A DNA stretch of 64,000 bases from contig CANJLQ010000002.1 in assembly GCA_947475735.1 (NCBI GenBank), forward strand, positions 186,001 through 250,000, given 5' to 3'. The DNA comes from Caulobacteraceae bacterium. Its GTDB lineage: Bacteria > Pseudomonadota > Alphaproteobacteria > Caulobacterales > Caulobacteraceae. Below the pieces are notes generated by a model. That model searched no databases, was not told where the DNA came from, and saw nothing but the letters and a program-made list of their open reading frames with translations. Shown here piece after piece: positions 58,530-64,000 of this stretch (position 1 is its first letter; each line of letters opens with the position of its first letter). A program made the position numbers and the translations under genes.

Positions 58530-59186
58530 TCAGTCCCCGACGAAGTCCTGGGCGAACTCCGGCACGTCGCCCTCCTCGATCGGGTCTTCCTCGTCGGAGC
58601 CGGCCCGCGATGGGTCCGGCACCTCGAACCCGACCGGCAGCGACAGATCCAGCAGCCCCGCCGCCTTCATCTCGGCCGCGCCCGGCAGGTCGTACAGGCT
58701 GGCCAGGCCGAAATGCTCCAGGAACCGGTCGGCGGTGGCATAGGTCACCGGGCGGCCGGGCGTGCGCCGGCGTCCCCTCAGCCGCACGAACCCCATCTCC
58801 AGCAACAGATCCAGCGTCCCGCGCGACAGGGACACCCCGCGCACGCTCTCGATCTCGGCGCGCGTGACCGGCTGATGATAGGCGATGATGGCCAGGGTCT
58901 CCAGCGCGGCCTTGGACAAACGGCGCGGCTCCTCGCGGGCCTCGGTCATCAGGAACGACAGGTCCGGCGAGGTCCGGAACCGCCAGCGATCGGCCACGCA
59001 CTCCAGCTCGACCCCCCGCCCCTCGTACCGCGCGCGCAGGGCCGCGATGGCCCGGCCCACATCGGCCCCCTCGGGCAGGCGTCGCGCGATGTCGGCGGCC
59101 GACAGCGGCCCGGCTGCGGCGAAAAGCAGGGCTTCCACCCGCCGTTCGATCTCGGCCTCGTCGGGAGCGAACCGCAGATCGGTCAA
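58530..59186 (-). CDS. scpB: Segregation and condensation protein B
   Basis: EAEIERRVEALLFAAAGPLSAADIARRLPEG...ALETLAIIAYHQPVTRAEIESVRGVSLSRGTLDLLLE; TTG start overlapping scpA stop. Confidence 0.93.
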   Translation of the reverse strand: MTDLRFAPDEAEIERRVEALLFAAAGPLSAADIARRLPEGADVGRAIAALRARYEGRGVELECVADRWRFRTSPDLSFLMTEAREEPRRLSKAALETLAIIAYHQPVTRAEIESVRGVSLSRGTLDLLLEMGFVRLRGRRRTPGRPVTYATADRFLEHFGLASLYDLPGAAEMKAAGLLDLSLPVGFEVPDPSRAGSDEEDPIEEGDVPEFAQDFVGD

Positions 59187-60004
59187 GGTGTCAGCTCCAG
59201 CGGCTGGCCCCGCCCGCGCCGCTTCAGCCACAGGGGCTCGAACGCCCGCTCCTGGCGCAGGTCCATCGCGCCTTCCTTCACCAGCTCCAGCCCGGCCGAC
59301 AGGGTCGAGGCGGTGAAGCTTGCCTGGCTGGGGCCTTCGGCCTCGTCCTTGACCGGGGCGATCCGCTCCAGCGGCGTCCAGTCGGCGAGGCGGGGCAGGA
59401 TGTCCCGCAGCCAGTCGCGCGCCTCTTCCAGGGCGAAGGCCTCGACCCGCTGGGTCGGGTTGTAGTGGCGCGACTGCTCCTTCCTGCGCTGGCCGACATA
59501 GGCCGCCATCAGCTCGTACAGGCTGGCGTCGATACGGTCGGACGGCACGATCACCGTCGCCTCGGGATCGCCCCGGGTGAAGACGTCGCGCTTCAGCTGG
59601 GGCCGGGCCATCAGAGCCTCGGACGCCTTTCGCATGGCCTCCAGCTTCTGCAGCCGAAACGCCAGGGCCGCCGCCATCTCCTCGGCCGGCGGTTCGTCGC
59701 CCTTGCCCTTCTCGGTGCGCGGAAGCAGCAGCCGCGACTTCAGATAGGCCAGCCAAGAGGCCATCACGAGGTAGTCCGCCGCCAGCGAGAAGTTCCGACG
59801 CCGCGCCTCATGAACGAAAGCCAGATACTGTTCCGCCAGCCGCGTGATCGACAGTTTCAGCAGATCGACCTTCTGCGTCCGGGCGAGCGCCAGCAACACA
59901 TGCAGGGGCCCCTCGTAACCGTCCAGATCGACCACGAAGGCGTCGCGGGCATCGACCTCCTCGACCGCCGCGAAATCCAGATTGGGCTGAAACGCTTCGG
60001 CCAT
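59183..60004 (-). CDS. scpA: Segregation and condensation protein A
   Basis: LDGYEGPLHVLLALARTQKVDLLKLSITRLAEQYLAFVHEARRRNFSLAADYLVMASWLAYLKSRLLLP. Confidence 0.95.
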   Translation of the reverse strand: MAEAFQPNLDFAAVEEVDARDAFVVDLDGYEGPLHVLLALARTQKVDLLKLSITRLAEQYLAFVHEARRRNFSLAADYLVMASWLAYLKSRLLLPRTEKGKGDEPPAEEMAAALAFRLQKLEAMRKASEALMARPQLKRDVFTRGDPEATVIVPSDRIDASLYELMAAYVGQRRKEQSRHYNPTQRVEAFALEEARDWLRDILPRLADWTPLERIAPVKDEAEGPSQASFTASTLSAGLELVKEGAMDLRQERAFEPLWLKRRGRGQPLELTP

Positions 60005-60006
60005 GC

Positions 60007-61053
60007 TCAGGCCTGGGCCTCCCCTACGTCAGGGCCCTTTGCCGCGGTCAAGCGCCCGGCCAGCATGGCATCGAACCGTCCCCGGGCCTCGAACACGTCC
60101 AGCGGCTCAGGAGTATGGACGATGCGGGCCAGCGCCGCCGCCGCCCGCCGCGCGGCCCCGCCCTTCAGCCTGCCGACGCCCTTGGCCACCTGTTCCATCT
60201 CGGCCATGTCGCCGGTCCAGTGGATCACCAGATCGCACCCGGCCTTCAGCGACTTCTCCGCCCGTTCGGTCAGGCTGCCGGACAGGGCGTTCATGCACAG
60301 GTCGTCGGACAGCAGCAGGCCGCCGAAGCCGAGATGCTCGCGGATCAGCCGGATCGCCTTCTTCGACTGCGTCGCGGGTCGCTTCTTGTCGATGGCGGTG
60401 AAGACGATGTGGGCCGTCATCCCGACGGGCATGTCCGACAGGGCCTTGAACGGCGCGAAGTCCCAGGCGTCCAGGTGGTCCAGGCTGGCGTTGACCGTCG
60501 GCAGTTCCTTGTGGCTGTCCGCGTGGGCCCGACCGTGGCCGGGCATGTGCTTGATCACCGGCAGGACCCCGCCCGCCAGCAGACCCTCGGCCATCGCCCG
60601 GCCGATCTGGGTGACCGTGGCCGGATCCTGACCGAAGGCGCGGTCGCCGATGATGTCGTGGGCGCCCGGAGTCGGCACGTCCAGAACGGGCGCGCAGTCC
60701 ACGTCGATGCCCACGGCCTTCAGATCGTGAGCCATCAACCGCCCCCCCAGCCACGCCAGGCCCCGCGCCGAGAAGGGATCGTTCGCCGCCTGCAGATAGG
60801 CCTCGCCCGGCGGATATTTGGGCCAGTGCGGCGGACCCAGCCTCTGGACCCGCCCCCCTTCCTGATCGACCAGAATCGGGCAGTGCCACCCGACGCTGCC
60901 GCGCAGGGCCTCGGTCAGGCGAAGAACCTGCTCCGGGCTCTCGACGTTCCGCCGGAACAGGATAAAGCCCCACGGGCGGACGTCCGCGAAGAAGGCGCGC
61001 TCCGCCTCGGTCAGGACCGGCCCGGAACAGGCGTAGATCGCGGCGCTGGTCAC
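60007..61053 (-). CDS. nagZ: Beta-N-acetylhexosaminidase (glycoside hydrolase family 3)
   Basis: ILVDQEGGRVQRLGPPHWPKYPPG...PVIKHMPGHGRAHADSHKELPTV. Confidence 0.95.
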   Translation of the reverse strand: MTSAAIYACSGPVLTEAERAFFADVRPWGFILFRRNVESPEQVLRLTEALRGSVGWHCPILVDQEGGRVQRLGPPHWPKYPPGEAYLQAANDPFSARGLAWLGGRLMAHDLKAVGIDVDCAPVLDVPTPGAHDIIGDRAFGQDPATVTQIGRAMAEGLLAGGVLPVIKHMPGHGRAHADSHKELPTVNASLDHLDAWDFAPFKALSDMPVGMTAHIVFTAIDKKRPATQSKKAIRLIREHLGFGGLLLSDDLCMNALSGSLTERAEKSLKAGCDLVIHWTGDMAEMEQVAKGVGRLKGGAARRAAAALARIVHTPEPLDVFEARGRFDAMLAGRLTAAKGPDVGEAQA

Positions 61054-61056
61054 CCT

Positions 61057-61785
61057 CTATCGCACCAGGCAGTCGCCGCCGCCCGCCTGGATGGCGGCGC
61101 AGAAGGCGCGGGCGTCGGCGGCGCTCAGGCCCGTGAAGGTGGTCCGGTAGACGGTCGAGCCGTTCGACGCCGTCACCTCCTGCACCCGCTTGGTGGCGTT
61201 GCGGGCAAAGCTGGGGAAGCGGGCGGCCACGGCGGCGTATTCCCGATCGGCCAGGGCGGTCGAGGAGAAGGCGCCGATCTGCACCGCCGCGCTGCCGCCA
61301 GCACCCGTCGCGACCGGGGCGGGCGTCTCGACGGCCGGACGCGGAGCGGGGGTCGCAGGGCGCACAGGCGGGGTCGCCTCGGCCGTCTCGATCGGGCGCG
61401 GGGCGGGACGGGGCAGCGGCGTTTCGGGCGGCGGGGCGAACTCCGGCGCGGCCGGCGCTTCCGACGTCTCGTCATACAGGCCGACACCGGCTTCGGGGTC
61501 GATGGGCTGGGCCTCGACCGGCGCCTCGACCTTCAGCTGGGCGACCGGCGTGCCGACGGCCGGCGGGGCGTCTGTCGAGGATCGGAGGCCCGAGCGATAG
61601 AACAGCACCACCGCGATGATCAGCACCAGCAGCACGCCCGCACTGACCAGCAGGGTCACGGGCGGAGCCTTCTGGGGCGCAGGACGGCGGGCGTCATAGC
61701 CGCCGCGATTGAAGGGCAGGTCGTCGTCGGTCGGCGGCGTATAGGCCCCACGATCCCGCGGGCGGTTGTCGTCGTCGTAGGACAT
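61057..61785 (-). CDS. SPOR domain-containing protein
   Basis: N-terminal cytoplasmic + TM; C-terminal AAVQIGAFSSTALADREYAAVAARFPSFA...VYRTTFTGLSAADARAFCAAIQAGGGDCLVR. Confidence 0.9.
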   Translation of the reverse strand: MSYDDDNRPRDRGAYTPPTDDDLPFNRGGYDARRPAPQKAPPVTLLVSAGVLLVLIIAVVLFYRSGLRSSTDAPPAVGTPVAQLKVEAPVEAQPIDPEAGVGLYDETSEAPAAPEFAPPPETPLPRPAPRPIETAEATPPVRPATPAPRPAVETPAPVATGAGGSAAVQIGAFSSTALADREYAAVAARFPSFARNATKRVQEVTASNGSTVYRTTFTGLSAADARAFCAAIQAGGGDCLVR

Positions 61786-61865
61786 GGTCTGTGCGCCTCG
61801 GTTCGGGCCCGCGCGAATCGGCGATCCGGCCCGTCAGTCTATGCCGCCCCTTGGGTCTTGAGGAA

Positions 61866-63122
61866 TCACAGATCGAGGGCGAGGTCGAGTGTGAACAGCT
61901 TTCTGTGCTCCTCGATGGCATAGCGATCGGTCATGCCGGCGATGTAGTCGCAGACGGCGCGGGCCCGGCGGTGCGGATCGTCCGAGGCGGCGCGGGCGCC
62001 CCACTCGGTAGGCATGACCTCGGGCTCGGCCATGAACAGCTGGAACATCTCGGCCAGGATACGCCGCGCCTGGCTGCGCGTGCGGTTGACGCGGTAGTGC
62101 CGGTACATTCGCTCGTACAGAAACCGGCGCAGCTGGCCCAGGTCCGCCAGCATGCCGTCCGAGAACTGCACCAGGGTGCGACGCGCGGCCCGGACATCCT
62201 CGCTGGAACCGATGCCGTCCTCGGCGAGGCGGCGCTCGGTCTCGGCCAGGACGTCGTCGATCATGACGCCGATCATCCGCCGCACGGCTTCCAGCCTCAG
62301 CATCCGCTCCGACAGATCGGGCCAGTCCGCCCGCGTCGCGTACAGGACGGGCCCGATCAGGGGCACGTCGGCCAGGTCCGCCAGGGTGAACAGCCCCGCC
62401 TGCACCCCGTCGTCCACGTCGTGGTTGTTGTAGGCGATGTCGTCGGCGATGGCCGCCGCCTGGGCCTCCAGCGAGGCGAAGCTGTCCAGCCTCAGATCCC
62501 AGCCTGGCGCGAAGTCGGCGATGGCCTTCCACGCGGGTTCGTCCAGCTTGTGGGTCACCGGACCATTGTGCTTGACCACGCCCTCGATGGTTTCCCAGCT
62601 CAGGTTCAGGCCGTCGAAGGCCGGATAGCGGGTCTCCAGCTTCGTCACGACCCGGAAGGTCTGGACGTTGTGATCGAACCCGCCCCAGGGCTGCATCTGC
62701 GCCTGCAGCTCGTCCTCTCCGGCATGGCCGAACGGGGGATGGCCCAGATCGTGGGCCAGGGCGACCGTCTCGGCCAGATCCTGGTCCAGCTTGAGGGCGT
62801 GGGCCAGGGACCGGGCGATCTGGCTGACCTCCAGGCTGTGCGTCAGGCGCGTCCGGTAATGGTCGCCCTCGTGGGCGACGAAGACCTGGGTCTTCTCCTT
62901 CAGGCGGCGAAAGGCGGTCGAGTGGATGATCCGGTCGCGGTCGCGGGCGAAGGCGTTGCGCGTCCGGCTGGGGTGCTCGGGGACCAGCCGTCCGCGCGAG
63001 GCGTCAGCGGTCTCGGCATAGGGCGCGCGGGGAGGAAGCTGGCTCAAGGGCGGTTTCCGTGCAGCCGGGCTTTGCGAACCGGGCGGGGCGGCCTCATATA
63101 GACGGTCATGACCGCCGTCCAA
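61866..63122 (-). CDS. dgt: Deoxyguanosinetriphosphate triphosphohydrolase-like protein (start may be internal, near 63050)
   Basis: HD domain: [21 protein letters not shown]...[19 protein letters not shown]. Confidence 0.93.
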   Translation of the reverse strand: MDGGHDRLYEAAPPGSQSPAARKPPLSQLPPRAPYAETADASRGRLVPEHPSRTRNAFARDRDRIIHSTAFRRLKEKTQVFVAHEGDHYRTRLTHSLEVSQIARSLAHALKLDQDLAETVALAHDLGHPPFGHAGEDELQAQMQPWGGFDHNVQTFRVVTKLETRYPAFDGLNLSWETIEGVVKHNGPVTHKLDEPAWKAIADFAPGWDLRLDSFASLEAQAAAIADDIAYNNHDVDDGVQAGLFTLADLADVPLIGPVLYATRADWPDLSERMLRLEAVRRMIGVMIDDVLAETERRLAEDGIGSSEDVRAARRTLVQFSDGMLADLGQLRRFLYERMYRHYRVNRTRSQARRILAEMFQLFMAEPEVMPTEWGARAASDDPHRRARAVCDYIAGMTDRYAIEEHRKLFTLDLALDL

Positions 63123-63485
63123 ACTGCCCCGTTGGAGTTAAAGATCGCCACGCGGTCGCCCGAGGGCATCGTGTTGGCCGACAGCGCGGCGCGTCGCCTG
63201 GCGAAGCTGGGCGAGATCGAGGGGCATACCGTCATGCTGCGCGTCGCCGTCGAGGGTGGCGGCTGTTCGGGCTTCCAGTACCGGCTCGACCTCGTCGAGG
63301 CCGCCGAGGCGGATGACGTCCGCATCGAGGCGGGCGGTCAGGCGGCCCTGATCGACCCGGTGTCCGTGCCCTTCCTCAAGGGGTCCGAGATCGCCTTCGT
63401 CGACGAGCTGGCGGGCGCCCAGTTCGTGATCCGAAACCCCAATGCCGCCACCAGCTGCGGCTGCGGGGTCAGCTTCTCCATCTGA
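63108..63485 (+). CDS. erpA: Iron-sulfur cluster insertion protein ErpA/IscA family
   Basis: [19 protein letters not shown]...[16 protein letters not shown]. Confidence 0.94.
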   Translation: MTAVQTAPLELKIATRSPEGIVLADSAARRLAKLGEIEGHTVMLRVAVEGGGCSGFQYRLDLVEAAEADDVRIEAGGQAALIDPVSVPFLKGSEIAFVDELAGAQFVIRNPNAATSCGCGVSFSI

Positions 63486-63710
63486 CATCGGCGGGTCGCG
63501 GCCGGATTCGCCCGACCGACTTCTGGCGCGCCCTGACCGACGGCCCAGTTGTGCCGCGCCTGGCGCGATGCGGGCGGAAATGCGGCGGAGCCGGGCCCCT
63601 CGAAATGAAACTGTCGCAAATACAACGCCTGAAGGGTGACACAATATAACCACTGTAACCCGTTACATTGACAAGATCACACCGTTACGTCGCCAACTTG
63701 GGGTTATGTC

Positions 63711-64000
63711 GTGCTGTACAGGCTCATCTACGCCAGCGAGGCTGTCGGCTCGACCGGCGCGTCCACCTTGTCGGTGGCGCAAATCCTCGGCGTCGCGATC
63801 ACGAACAATCGCCGCGATCACATCACCTCGGCGGTGATGTTCCATGACGGCTGGTGCCTTCAAGGCATCGAGGGGTCGCGTCAGGACGTCGATCGCCTGA
63901 TGCGCCGCATCCGCCAGGATCGCCGTCACCAGAACGTTCGCGTCCTCTCCGACAAGCTGGTCGCCTCGCGCAGCTTCCCCGAGCCGATGGCGCTGTGCGA
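63711..64000 (+). CDS. BLUF-domain blue-light photoreceptor (partial, runs off right edge)
   Basis: GTG start; own translation VLYRLIYASEAVGSTGASTLSVAQILGVAITNNRRDHITSAVMFHDGWCLQGIEGSRQDVDRLMRRIRQDRRHQNVRVLSDKLVASRSFPEPMALC matches BLUF layout (Tyr in RLIYAS, NN, ITS, CLQ-IEG). Confidence 0.88.
   Translation, partial: MLYRLIYASEAVGSTGASTLSVAQILGVAITNNRRDHITSAVMFHDGWCLQGIEGSRQDVDRLMRRIRQDRRHQNVRVLSDKLVASRSFPEPMALC

Overview
GC-rich alphaproteobacterial window; the gene content resembles Caulobacterales, probably Brevundimonas (inference). Positions 1-33.1 kb hold most of an aerobic anoxygenic photosynthesis gene cluster: bchC(partial)-crtF | crtD-crtC | bchO-D-I | DUF3422, lipoprotein cytochrome c | bchP, pucC-like, bchG | ppsR-aerR/ppaA | bchF-N-B-H-L-M-lhaA-puhA-puhB-puhC-orf94-acsF-puhE-hemA. 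TGT-N12-ACA (PpsR/CrtJ-type) palindromes sit in its promoter gaps. No puf genes, bchXYZ or crtA/B/I are inside the window. The remainder is mostly core genome: flagellar fliE-flgC-flgB and fliO-fliP, HU, a TPR protein, the F0 ATPase operon, SDR/TetR, a glycine-cleavage operon with a tandem glycine riboswitch, add, a VapBC-like pair, an NYN protein, argS, ispH, scpB-scpA-nagZ-SPOR, dgt, erpA, and a partial BLUF photoreceptor gene at the right edge. The most notable observations are: an in-frame TAG inside crtF; a crtC frame with no usable start codon, embedded in the crtD tail; an atypical PD-(D/E)XK nuclease-like gene inserted between gcvPA and gcvPB with coupled junctions; interspersed palindromic elements that form parts of protein ends (fliP N-terminus, TPR C-terminus); a lipobox-anchored cytochrome c in the photosynthesis cluster; and a BLUF gene near a PpsR/AerR system.
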